From assembly GCA_022496185.1 (NCBI GenBank), contig WTXG01000166.1:1-64000 (forward strand): a stretch of DNA of 64,000 bases, written 5' to 3'. The stretch is from Multifurca ochricompacta. Its lineage: Eukaryota; Basidiomycota; Agaricomycetes; Russulales; Russulaceae. Below the pieces are notes generated by a model. It saw nothing but the letters and a program-made list of their open reading frames with translations, did no database searches and was not told the DNA's origin. The translations under genes and the position numbers were made by a program. Shown here piece after piece: positions 47,230-58,164 of the stretch. Each line of letters begins with the position of its first letter. The first letter of the stretch is position 1.

Positions 47230-49383
47230 TATATACCCTCTTGCGTCGTGACCTTCTTCCTCGTTCGGATTGTACTCTATTTTTCACCTTTTTTTTTTTT
47301 CTCTCTCGTGGATTGGATACGAATGTCTCCCATTGTCGGTACGTGTTCCACATCTCCGAGTGGGGGGTTTTTTTTTTACGAAATGTGCTGACGGGCTACC
47401 ATGCAGCTCATCTTACGTCCCTGCAATGTCTCCATATATCTGCCTCATGTCACACATCTATTCATCGCATCCTCATTTTATCCCCGTTTCCCTCCCCCCA
47501 TCCTTGCGCACCTTGTCCCACTCTGCGTGTGCCCCCTTCCCCCCCCCCAGGTTCACCACTCTGCACGCCCTGGCAAAAATGAAGCCCCGCCCAGGTGGCC
47601 AGGTAAGGGCACAAAGCATAGTGGTGCTCCCTTCTGAACGCCGCCTCGACTTTCCCATTTTCGTAGCGGTTACGCACCTCCCCGAAATTGCCGGTTTTCG
47701 ACTCCCCCCATTTTATCTCCGCTCTCCCTTGGGAACTTTTTTTTTTATATATTACTCGCTGCACGTGGGATGGGCCGCCAACCACATTCCTACTTACAGA
47801 AACCGACCGACCGACCGACCGATCGTTCGTTACATTACTCTTTTCCCCCTCTTATGCACTGTCTTATTCCCCCCCATCCCCCATCCCCCATTTACTGGTG
47901 TTGCCAGGCGTAAAAAACCTCGGCCTCTACCTACTGGGGACTTTGTGATATTTATATCCCTACTTCCTACCTCTCTCCTTCTCTCCTCTTCTTTCCCTCA
48001 TACTACTAATTGCATCATAACTTTTTGTCTGTCCTTTTTTTTTTCTTTTTTTTTTTTTGGTATTGTGGTTGCGCTTGTACAACTTGTTGTGTTTACAAAA
48101 TAAAAACAAACAAACCTTGAAAAAAAAGTCGTTTTTTTGGGTCCCCCGATATGAATATGAATATTGCAAGAGGGAGCAGAGGAATGAGAATATCCACACA
48201 AACAAAACGAAAAAAAAATATATATATATATTCAAACTATGAGCAAGCCCAAAAGAAAAGACGCTTCAAAAAAAAAAAACGTATGAGAGAGAGAGAGAGA
48301 ATTGTGATAGTAGTAGAGTTGGAAACAATGCCCCCCCCCATAAAAAAAAAAAAGTACGATTTTAAACTCACACTTCCTTTTTTTCTTCTTCTCTCCCTTC
48401 CCTCCCTTCCCTCCGAGCCCTTCTTTTCTTTGTTTTTTGCACTGGTTCTGGTGAGTTTTTTTTTTTTGGGGGGGAGGGGAGAGGGAGGGGGGCGTTAGCG
48501 TTAGCGAAATGGGTGGTTTGGGAAGGGAGGATGTGTACGTGTGTGTGTGCTGGACGGGTTGAACGCGCGGGGTTTATGGTGGAAGTGGAAATTCCAAAAG
48601 AGACCCCTCCCCTCCCCTCCCCCTTCCCCGCCTCACAAAAAAAAAAAAAAAAGATTTATTTTTTAATTTTTTAAATCAACTACTTACTACTACTACTACT
48701 AACCACCCAAACCCACCTTAACCCTACCTCCCATTATGAAAAAAAATAAAATAAAATAAACGGGAGTACTTTTTTTCTTAATGACATGTGGTGTTTCAGT
48801 GAGAAAAGTTGCCAAGGGTGCCAAAAGATGATATGATGAGAGAAGAGAAGAGAAGAGAGAAGAAGAGAGACGAGACGGAGTTCCTTCTTCCACCGGGCGG
48901 GGCTGTGATGTGATGTGATTGCTCCCGAAAGTTAATAAATGGAGAATGGAATGCGGCGTCACCTTCTCCCTCTCTTGTCGGGAACAGCAATTGCATTGTT
49001 CCATAATAATAATAAATAATAAATAAAATCGTTACGTGTGTGAGAAGTGGGCATTTTTTAAAAAACAACTTCCCAAACAAAACAAAAAAAAAAAAAAACA
49101 TGCGCATTTAAGATGTGGTCCCTTTGCGGTCCGGTCCGTTCAAAAAATATCTACAAAACAAGTTGCAAGAAGAAGAAGAGGAGGAGGAGGAGGAGGATTG
49201 GATATCGTAAGAAAGATAACGTGAAACAGTTCTGTCCATGAACACACGTGTTTTTTTGTTGTTTTTGGATCATGTCTGTATGCATGAAAGATGGAAAAAA
49301 AAAAAAAGGTCCAAAATTAAAGCCACAACTACCCTGCGTGCTGCGGTGAAAAGCACCACGTGGAGGGGGGATGTGCGTATTCT
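47230..49383. other. Intergenic, low complexity
   Basis: Dominated by C/T-rich blocks and A or T runs, including a T12G7 composite at 48456-48474. No supported gene. Confidence 0.55.
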
Positions 49384-50279
49384 TTACCAAATGAACACAG
49401 CAAGTACCAAACCCAGAACCGAAGCGAATCCGACACCGACACCGACACCACGACCAGGTTGGCCGTGTGTAGCGTGATTAGATGGGGTCGATGACGACGA
49501 GGTTGAGGAAGTGGTCGACCGGGTAATAGTAGTGCTACCAACGGATGAAGAAGAGAACCCCGTCGTGCTCGCTCTCGAAGTTGGCGTCGTCGTAGTGATC
49601 CTTGTGGACGGTGTTACGCTTGTTAGACCTGAGGTGATGGCGGTGGTGGTCACGACACCCGAGGTCGAAGGCGATGTCACATCTACCCCCAAACGTGAAG
49701 GTTTTTTTTTTTTTTTAAATTGCGCCAAAAAGACGCAAACGACTAATGGACTCACCCGTGCCACTACTGCTAACTGGGACGGAAGATGAACCCTCTGATT
49801 TAAAAGAAATCAAGGGTTTTTTTAGGATGTGTTTCTTTTTTTTTTGGGGGGGGGGAGGGAGCAAGAGGAAAAAAGATAAAACTAACGAGAGCATAGATTT
49901 TGAAAGAATGCTTGTGCCGCTTGTAGATCGGCGGGTGGGCATTGAGTGGCGATGCATGCCCCGGCCGTGGTTGCGAAAGATGGAGTGTTACAGACACAAG
50001 ACGTATCCGTTCTAGTCCAAAGTTTCAAAAAAAAAAAAAAAAACAAGGAGAGAGAGAGAGAGAGAGAGAGGAAAAGGGTTTATATTGTTAAATGACACAA
50101 AGGGTAGTGAGGTTGAATGCATACAGGTCACAACCCGAGTTTGCGGAGGCATTGTTCGCGCATAATTGAACACAATCAGGGAGGGTCGTTTGGGATGACA
50201 CCTCTGGTACGATCGACAACAAGAACAAGAACAAGGAAGTGAGAAGAGAAAAGTGGCCAAAGGTAGGGAAATAAATCAT
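49384..50279 (-). CDS. CFEM-domain GPI-anchored protein 1
   Basis: Small cell-surface protein of the CFEM family (eight-cysteine domain; known members bind haem or act in surface adhesion). The signal peptide precedes VSSQTTLPDC. Exon 1 ends at 50125 and exon 2 starts at 50011, giving the cysteine pattern DCVQLC, SGC, SCVC, GAC, TQC and NLC. The Asp three residues before the fourth Cys (LTDTSC) is present. A Ser/Thr-rich stalk follows, encoded after another intron (starts near 49887). The C-terminus is hydrophobic (GVGVGFASVLGLVLAVFIW), as expected for a GPI signal. It lies 1.3 kb from a paralogue with the same intron position. Confidence 0.85.
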
Positions 50280-51622
50280 GGTTGAGTTGGGATATAATGC
50301 GCAGGCAAAGAGAGAGAGGGAATTTTCAAAAATTAGAATTAGAATTATATTATATATAAACGCGGGTGGGGTGGGTGTGTGTGTGTGTGCGTGTGTGTGT
50401 GCGTGTGCGTATGCGTATACTTTAGGGGGTCACGGTCAACGCCCACCGTCCCCAACCTCGAGGCTCCCTGGAGGCGTGAAAGTGAAAGTGAAGTGAAGAT
50501 CGTCAACGTCATTTAAGATCTCATATCTCGTTGGTAACATAAACATAAACAAAACATAACACATGCATAAGCACAGTAAGGGTGTTTGAGACTGACATAT
50601 TCAATTTAAATTAATTTAAAATTCACAAAAATCCCATCCCTTTATCGCACATCCCATCGCATCGCTCGCCCGCTCACTCTAGCCCGTGGGTGTCACAATT
50701 GGAAACCGCGGGTCAAACCAACCGACCAACCAACTAAAGTATTCTAGTCTTCGCCGGTTCTAGAGTGGGTGGTACCGGAACTTGAGCGGGCGGGCGGTGC
50801 AATACACAACAACTCCACTTTGCATGCCACTTTTAGCACCACTACAACAACCCACCTTCATCATTCAAATTCCGGGAGGGAGGGAGAGTTAAAAACGATG
50901 ATAATATTTTTCTTCTTCGAGCGATTGTATGTTGTGCGTGCCCTGGCGCTTTTTTTTAATATTACTTTGGTTGGTGCCAAGCTTCAAGCTTGGCAAAGCC
51001 GTTATGTGATGTAATTGTGTATAGTAATAAAGTTAATTTAGTTTAAGTCCAAAACCCCAATGGAGGAGGAGGGGGGGTTATCGTAGCATAGCATAGCATA
51101 GCATAGCATAAAACACTTGGTGGCCTCGCTCGCCTTACGTTTCTCTTTTGGGGCCAAGTTGGCGCTTGGAAAATGGATAACGGAACTTTGCTTTCAAATC
51201 AATTATGGGCGCGCACCCTTATCCGATTCAACCAACCAACCAACCAATCAACCCAACACTAACCAGTTGCGACGTGCGCCAGAAGGTCTCGAAATAAAAA
51301 AAACCTATTCTCTCTCTCTCTCTCTCCGGGACGCTCGTAAAGGGCCGACTGAGGGGGAGGGGAAGGGGTATACTTTTCGCTCTTGATTGATTGATTATAC
51401 TGGTACGTATGTATGGTATGGATGTAATGTATGGTATGGTATGGATGCAAGAGAGAGATGCAAGGAAACGCGGTATCCGATCCGAAGGAACTCCAATGAG
51501 GCAAAGAATGCAAAAGAAAGTGGGTTCAAAGGGAGTGAAAGTGGAGTAAAGAGAAGTGTACAAGGGTATCACGTGATATCCGTAGGTTCATCAGCAAGCA
51601 AACAGGATCACATCACATCACA
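50280..51622. other. Spacer between the CFEM paralogues
   Basis: Contains a GT-rich microsatellite (about 50375-50405) and (TAGCA)n near 51086-51110. No gene is visible. Confidence 0.55.
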
Positions 51623-52471
51623 TCACATGATAACAACAAAAGCACCGATCCCTCCTGCCAACAGTGCTGCAACTACAACATTCGTCGGCACCGTTGTCAG
51701 TACCCACGCCCCATTCCTCGAAGATGTACTGGGGGTCCGACTCGGTGCCGAATCGATCGTGCTGCTGCTGTCCGTGCTCATTATCGGAGAGTAGGTGTTG
51801 ACGGATGTGGGAGTAGCGTTAGCGATAGCCACCGTCGTCGTCGTCGCCCTACTGGGGTCATTGATGATACTAGGAATGCTCCGACTCGGAGAAATGGTCC
51901 GAGTAATAATGGTCGTTGTCGCGAAGTTCGAGCCACTCGGGAAGGTGACGGTATTTGCATCACTAGTTAAAAAAGAAGATACTTGTACCAACCCAAAAAA
52001 AAAAAAAGTTCAAAAAAAAAGGAACAATTGATGAAAAGTTCGTTCTCACCTTGTCCTCCTGGCGAGCTCATGCATATGGCACTTAAAAATTCGGCTGCTG
52101 TTTGAGCGTCGGAAGCAGCACAGGTCTGCATAATGCAACCATCTGCGGCTTGTAGGAATATGGGGCTCGCACATAAACACGTGACATTGGTTCTGGCGAG
52201 AGCGAGAGACAGTAAGGCAGTTGGTCACAGACTACTCGGGGAAGGGGAGGGAAACGAAGGAGAAAGAGAATTAAAATCCGTACGCGTCACATCCCGCCGT
52301 GATAGCTGCAGATTCGGCACATATTGTGCCACACGCGGACGCGGGGGGAGTCGTCGTCGTCGTCGTCTGTGCCTGGGAGAGCGAGATTCCGAAGGAGGAG
52401 AAAATGAGGATGAGAAAGAAGAGGGCGACGAGAGAGTGGCGACGATAGCAGCAGTAGTCCAGCATAGTCAT
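51623..52471 (-). CDS. CFEM-domain GPI-anchored protein 2
   Basis: Starts MTMLDYCCYRRH with a hydrophobic signal region. Exon 1 ends at 52284 and exon 2 begins at 52192, in the same phase and place as in the paralogue at 49384-50279. The eight cysteines are kept (ACGTIC, AGC, TCLC, DGC, QTC, AIC). The residue three before the fourth Cys is Asn (ATNVTC), where CFEM haem binders have Asp. After MSSPGGQ an intron leads to a Ser/Thr-rich stalk and a hydrophobic GPI-type C-terminus (VVVAALLAGGIGAFVVIM). Confidence 0.85.
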
Positions 52472-53059
52472 CTTTTCCTTATTTTTTTTTTTTTTGGGGG
52501 GGGGAAGGGGGATGGTGTTCAATTTCCTTGGGAGCGAGGACGAGGGATATGAGGGGGAGGGAAAGGGGATAGAACTATTTATTGAAGGCACGATCGATAT
52601 CTGTGTGCAAGAAAATGACAAGCCATGGACGCTCGCTGGGGTTGTTCGTTATTCGGAAAATGATAATTAAAGTGATAAACCGAGCAATTCCTGAGTGATA
52701 TTGTGTGTTATTGTTGCCCTTTCTAAGAGAGAGAGGGGGGGGGGGGCTACGTTCCAAGGGGACGATGCATATGAAAAAGATGATGATGGAAGAAGGGATA
52801 GCCTTTAGAACGCCCCAATCATAACATCTTCATCTTTAATCAACGAGTGATGCGCTCGGTGAATCTGCTATCTGAAGCTACATCTACTATCTGATATCAC
52901 CTTGGAAATTCTTCCGCCGCCTTCCCTCCGACCTTACGACAACAGTTCGACAAGGGACGACATGATGATGATAAAAAAAGGACGACACAAATCTTCCATC
53001 TCACACCGTCGACACCAACACGACGAAAGAGGTATGTGACTGACATCGCGCTCTACCAA
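52472..53059. other. Intergenic
   Basis: Carries a T14G9 composite (52482-52504) just upstream of CFEM gene 2, and a G run near 52737. No gene is visible. Confidence 0.5.
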
Positions 53060-54893
53060 TCAAAACGCGTACCATCCTTCTTCTACTACATCCACATCTT
53101 CCCCACCACCACCACCTTGTTCCTTATCCCATTCGACCAATCGCACCATGAAATCATCCCACTCCGCCTCATCTCCTTTCTTCACACTACTCAACCACTT
53201 ATTCACCTCTCCCTCCCCGAGCGATTCCACCTTCAACCACGCCCGACGCAGCCTTGTGCCCTCCTGCACAGCAAAGACCCTCCAGGGCTCAGTGAACGCT
53301 GTACCCAACGGTGGCACGTTAGGTCTCCCACCGAGACCACGGTCCTGGAGCAGTCGAACGACCTCATTTTGGTAACCAGTGCCGCCGCCCGGCTGCAAGA
53401 TACGGTGTCCGACGCGCGCTGGATCGTCTACTGCAGCCTCTTGCGCACGCAGGTCCGCGAGGAGCGCACTGTGCGGTGGTAGTAACTTGTCGTCTGCTAG
53501 CGCATGGGCGATGAGTAGCGCTTGTGCGCTATCCGAAATGGCGTTCGCGACGTAGATGGGAAGACCGACAAATGCGAGCGCGCGAGGTGCATGGGTTGGG
53601 GCGAGTGAGAAGATGTGCCGGAACAGGGGTCGGAGATACCTCCCGTTGTTCGTGAGCGTGTCGCAGACTTCCGGATCGGGGAGCGGTGTGATGATGGGCG
53701 TATCGCGGACAGAAGAGGAGAGGAAGGGAATACGAAGCTCATATCCAGTCGCAAAGATGACCGTATCGATATGAGGGAGTGAGGTTCCATCTTTAAATAC
53801 CGGCGCGAATGGAGTAAATCTCAGGAGGGCGGGGACACGTTCTACTCCTGGGATGTGCGGGAAAGAGATGGGTCGGAATGGTTGATCCTTAATAGAAACA
53901 TATGTCTGCAAGGAAGAAGGGCGGTGAATTATTTTGGGAGAGTCCAAGAGCAGGAAAGGGAGAGTACGCACGGAATTGGCGAAACCAACGACCTGCTGTG
54001 CTATGTCGCGCCCGCTCGCACCTCCACCGACTACTAGAACGTTACGTCCACTATACGCCTCGGGATCGCGATAGAACATCGAATGAAGTACCTTTCGCCC
54101 AGGTGCCGAGGCCTCCCAAGTCGGTCGTCCTTGTAACTTGGGCTCATAGGGATAGTGATTGTGTCCGGTGGCAACAATGAGGTGGTCGAATCTCGCCCGA
54201 GTAGAGCGGTTACGGGCGTGATCATGCGTAGTAAGCTGCCAGTGGCCGGAGACGTTGTTTCCATGCCAGTCAGCAGAGAGAACTTCGTGTTCAAGGTGTA
54301 TATAAGAGGAAAGGTTCCAATGGCTAATGATCGATTCGTGGTATTTAAATACGAAGGTATGGTTGGGGAAAAGGGCTGTTCCAACAAGAAAGGGAAATTG
54401 GGGGATAGTCACTAGTAAAAATATGAGAGTTAGTTAAGGTTGATGGCAGAGGGAAGGAGCCGACAAGCTTAACTGGAAGGATGAGGGGTATTGGTTCTGA
54501 GACGCGGGTACAGTGGTGTTTCTGGAAGGTCAGGAGGGTGGGCAGGTTTGGGTCTGGATACCTGCGAAAGGGAGAATAAGATACATACATATTAAAAGAT
54601 AGAGATAAAAAAGGCGCTCACCATATACCGCCAATGTTATCACGCTGTTCGAGAAGCACAATCTCCCAGTTACTGGTTACATTTTTGGGCAGATCAGCAA
54701 TTAGAGTCTTGAGCGTGACGATGCCAGCAGTTCCGCCGCCAATGATTACGATACGTTTATTGGGCACATCAAGGGGAGAGCGGGTGCCGCCCAAGCCCAA
54801 GTCGAGCGGTACTTGAGGAGGAAGAGGAAGAGGAAGAAGAGTAAATTGGAAAGGGAGAAAGGAAAATGCGAGACGTAAAAAATTAGGCAGCAT
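53060..54893 (-). CDS. Flavin-containing monooxygenase-like enzyme
   Basis: Predicted FAD- and NADPH-dependent monooxygenase. ATG at 54893 (MLPNFLRLAF) opens a hydrophobic N-terminus, perhaps a signal or membrane anchor. The FAD fold follows: RIVIIGGGTAGIVTLK, then QRDNIGGIW at an intron. The long second part has the FMO-like region PFLVGTALFPNH, LIVATGHNHYP, the NADPH-binding VLVVGGGASGRDIA and the second ATG motif VIFATGYELRIP. An intron removes bases near 53905-53970. The protein ends at 53060 in a Gly/acidic tail. The substrate is unknown. Confidence 0.88.
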
Positions 54894-55612
54894 GGCATAA
54901 AAGTTGTTGAAGGTTAGAGTAAGGTTTCCATATCATTAAATGAGAGTTCTTGATACCCACATCCTCAGCTCAGACCCTAGCGGCGGGCACATAACATCGT
55001 CGTCGTCATCGTCATCCTCGTCAAATAGCACATCGACATTTTCGTCATCGCTTGCGTAACAAGTGCGATGGAGAGAGAATCGTTGACACGTGACCGTGAT
55101 TTTGATGGTCTGTTCGGTTAGCTAGCTAGTTTAGAATGAATATAATAGGTAGATAGGTAGAATCTTTAGCCATTGGGGGCCATGCACTTATATTTCAGTT
55201 GTGTTGCGTTAGAAAGGAAGGAACTTTAAAAAAAACCTACGATGCGATTCTGATGACTTGTGTGTATCAGGATTGAACGATTGAAACTGCGAACGGTGTA
55301 CCGAGTTCCTTCAGTGGATTACCGCAAGCAACAACCAGTAATACTAGCTTTTATCATTACTTCCATTACGTTGCTCTGGCTGGCAGCGAACGGGAAATTG
55401 GTCATGTTTTGGGACCGACCGCATCCGATACTCGAACGTCAATTATCAATTACAATTAAATGGCCATAGATTAGGGATATAACGTGTGCCTATATAAAAC
55501 AAACATTGCTAATAGACTCGGGGGTAAACGCGAAAAGTATAATTTTTCATTGATTCCGTTCCGAAACTCTCACCTCCCTCCTTCCCCCCTCAACTGAGAC
55601 AGTACACAAGGT
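54894..55612. other. Intergenic, no supported gene
   Basis: Mixed-composition sequence with a short CGTCGTCATCGTCATC-type triplet run near 54995. No domain-bearing ORF. Confidence 0.5.
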
Positions 55613-56347
55613 TTAAGACTCGTCATCGGAATTAAAGTCGACGTCTTCATAATCCGAATCTGGAATATCTTGGCCATCTTTGCTAGCGATATTTCTTGGG
55701 GATAGACCCGAAGAACTATAGAGCAGTAGTTCTTCAGCTAAGGTTTCTATAAGCGACCATTTTGCGCTCGAATAGGAAGATGTAGGCGGGGTCGGGTCCC
55801 TAATTTGGTGAGGCGTTGAAATGGGGGATGGGGCAGGGAGAAATAAAGGAAGGTAAAGATTGTGCGGGTGGCGGGGCTTCGGCCGTGCCACTAAAGCGAC
55901 CCTCTCTTCTGAGTCGCCTTCATCGTCGTCTACTGGTGTTAAAGCGGGCGACTTGTGAATCGGGGCTGATGTTGGACCGGATCTAGGTACCGTGAGGGGC
56001 ACGAAGGTATATACCTTACCCTCGTCTCTACGTGCATCTTCGAGATAGGCATCTACGAATTGTAGTCGGCTACGAGTGGGTTGTTCAAGGAGGATTGAGA
56101 GCGACTCCTCGCTGAGAGTCTGGTAAAATTTGCGATCATACTTTTCAGATGGGCCCAGTGGGGGGGAAGGGGGGGTGGGGTGAGGTGAACCCGACAAAGG
56201 CGCACCTGCAGTCTCGGTATCCAATGTGTAAAAAGACGCGGTTGGTTGTTCATTAGTGGATAATTCTGATAGCTGGGAAGAAGGCAATTCGTCGTTGTCA
56301 CCAGTCGAGGTATATACACAAGTCAGATAGGGTGGGTAATACGGCAA
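55613..56347 (-). CDS. Hypothetical protein, mostly disordered
   Basis: An uninterrupted 244-codon ORF (MPYYPPYLTCVY...) rich in Pro, Ser, Asp and Glu. The middle segment SLSILLEQPTRSRLQFVDAY and the C-terminal AKWSLIETLAEELLLY look like helices. The C-terminus is acidic (DSDYEDVDFNSDDES). I recognise no family. A single exon of this length is supportive but not proof of expression. Confidence 0.55.
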   Translation of the reverse strand: MPYYPPYLTCVYTSTGDNDELPSSQLSELSTNEQPTASFYTLDTETAGAPLSGSPHPTPPSPPLGPSEKYDRKFYQTLSEESLSILLEQPTRSRLQFVDAYLEDARRDEGKVYTFVPLTVPRSGPTSAPIHKSPALTPVDDDEGDSEERVALVARPKPRHPHNLYLPLFLPAPSPISTPHQIRDPTPPTSSYSSAKWSLIETLAEELLLYSSSGLSPRNIASKDGQDIPDSDYEDVDFNSDDES

Positions 56348-56923
56348 TTGACCAAAGGGAAGGAACTTTGCTTTATATCAACGGTATCGAGCATCACATC
56401 GCAGCATGTGCCACATGTATGGATAAAAGAAAATGTGGTAGATGCACCAGTCGTACAAAAACAAAGAAACAATTGGCAAGTGCATTGACCCCGTGCACTG
56501 GAGTGGCTTTAAAAGGACATAAGTCGTTCGTGTTGTGACTGGGCGGATGAGATCCAACGCTTAAAAACATTTCTCCGAGGTCAAGGGTGTGCCACCGTGG
56601 TTTGTTGCTCAAGGCCTTAGTTCATTGCTGCGACAAAGGGTGGAGGTGAGGTACATGCACAACCGGGTTGCACTGCACTAGAAACTGACTAGATTTATGC
56701 AACAAATGCATCATAATATGGCATTTTTTCATAGCTTACTAACATATTTTTCACCTTGAGGACCGAGGATAGTACTTGCTGAGGGAAGGAAGGAAGGAAG
56801 TCATTATGACTCATTGGTGGTAGTGGCGGGTGGCGTGGCTGAGCTGAGAGAGTGGGCATAGCCGGGCCGGAACGAATGCACCACTCGCACACAATTCCCA
56901 GCCGCACCATCACCTATCCTATC
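56348..56923. other. Intergenic
   Basis: No supported gene. This stretch lies between two divergently transcribed genes and probably holds both promoters. Confidence 0.5.
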
Positions 56924-57569
56924 ATGGCCTCCTCAGAGTCTACCCCCAGTACTGTTATCATCAGTGATTATGACTCGAAGAGGGAGCTTCAAGAGTGGGC
57001 ACAATCTACGCTAACAAATTTGTACAGCCTGGACCAAGCTCTACAGATACCGACCCTCTTCACTCCCGATGCTGAGCTTTCCATCAACGGGGACAAACTC
57101 ACACTGGAGAAGTTCGAGGATCATATCAAAGCACAGAATGGGGTTGCTATACGCACCGATATAAGTTGGACGAACGCTCTTGCCATCTCGGGAGATGAAC
57201 CCGTTCGTTTCTGACTTATTCTATAACACCCACTATACAACAATAAGTTTGATGCAACTTCAGTACATTGCCTTGTTCGAAGGGTCGTATACTCTCACGC
57301 GCTCACTGAGGATGCGGTTGCGTGCCGCTCCTATGCAAGTTTGACTCACGTCGTGCTGCAAGCCCGGTATTCCCCCTCCCACCTATGCCTAGGTCCATCA
57401 GTTCTACACGAGTACTCATTACTCTCACAGGGTCGTTGAGTCTGGTTCGGAGCGAAAGTTCGCGTCTCTGATCCAGACAGAAACTTACGAACGCCCACCG
57501 GTGCATCTACCTCCGGTAGGTGCTGTCAGCCCACAAGGTGCTTCGGAAAGTAATGAAGAAGGTGCATGA
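56924..57569 (+). CDS. NTF2-like (SnoaL-type) small protein
   Basis: Starts MASSESTPSTVIISDYD. The first exon has the helix-rich start and ELSINGDKLTLEKFEDHI segment of small NTF2-like proteins of fungi. A GTTCGT...TTCAG intron (about 57204-57265) joins DEP to YIALFEGSYTLTRSLRMRLR, which continues the cone-like fold. A further exon probably reads VVESGSERKF and ends at TGA 57567-57569, but I could not fix that splice junction. The function is unknown. Confidence 0.55.
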
Positions 57570-58005
57570 GTACAACGAGTGTTGAATCCCCTCCTGACGG
57601 GGTGTTTGAATGTCCGGTGGGAAAGTCGTGTCGTGTGCGTGTTCATGGATAAAATCGTGACGGGACCGGAGGTTTGAGCTATTTGCGGGAATGAAACGAT
57701 GGAGATGGAGAAGAACATGTTGTCCTTTGTGTATGGTTCCCCGTTAAGTTTTCGGTAGAAGCTTCCCAAGGGGCATAAGAGGGATCCTGGCTTCGTGATG
57801 GTACAAGGTGTTACCAAAAGAGATCAGATGAGCGTCGACTCGACATCATTGCGACGACCATTCTTCTGTAATGCAGTCTGTAATTTACGCCACACCAGCA
57901 CCTTGGATGGGTAAGCTAGCAATTCTGATAGACGCTCGTAGTAGTGGGGGCTAAACAGTATATGAGATGAATGAAAAATCACCTGGGGGGGGGGGTAAAA
58001 ATAGC
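57570..58005. other. Intergenic
   Basis: No gene seen. A minus-strand ORF here overlaps the tRNA and has no domain. Confidence 0.5.
57995..58000 (-). terminator. Pol III terminator of tRNA-Ala
   Basis: TTTTT on the minus strand starts six bases after the tRNA 3' end. Confidence 0.7.
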
Positions 58006-58080
58006 TGGACACATCCGGAATTGAACCGGACACCTCTCGCATGCTAAGCGAGCGTGATAAACCAACTACACCATGTGCCC
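58006..58080 (-). tRNA. tRNA-Ala (anticodon AGC)
   Basis: Minus-strand 75-nt cloverleaf without intron. The acceptor stem GGGCACA/TGTGTCC has a discriminator A. The anticodon stem CTCGC/GCGAG encloses TTAGCAT with AGC in the centre. The T arm reads CCGGTTCAATTCCGG. A TTTTT run just downstream serves as a Pol III terminator. Confidence 0.93.
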
Positions 58081-58164
58081 TGACCTTATAAAAGGTATTT
58101 GCACGTGGCCATAACAATGAATGGGTATTATTTCACACGAATGGAATAAATAAGTAGTTATACA

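Noticed and set aside
57824..58117. 97-codon ORF overlapping the tRNA
   Set aside because: It reads through tRNA-Ala(AGC) and has no other support.
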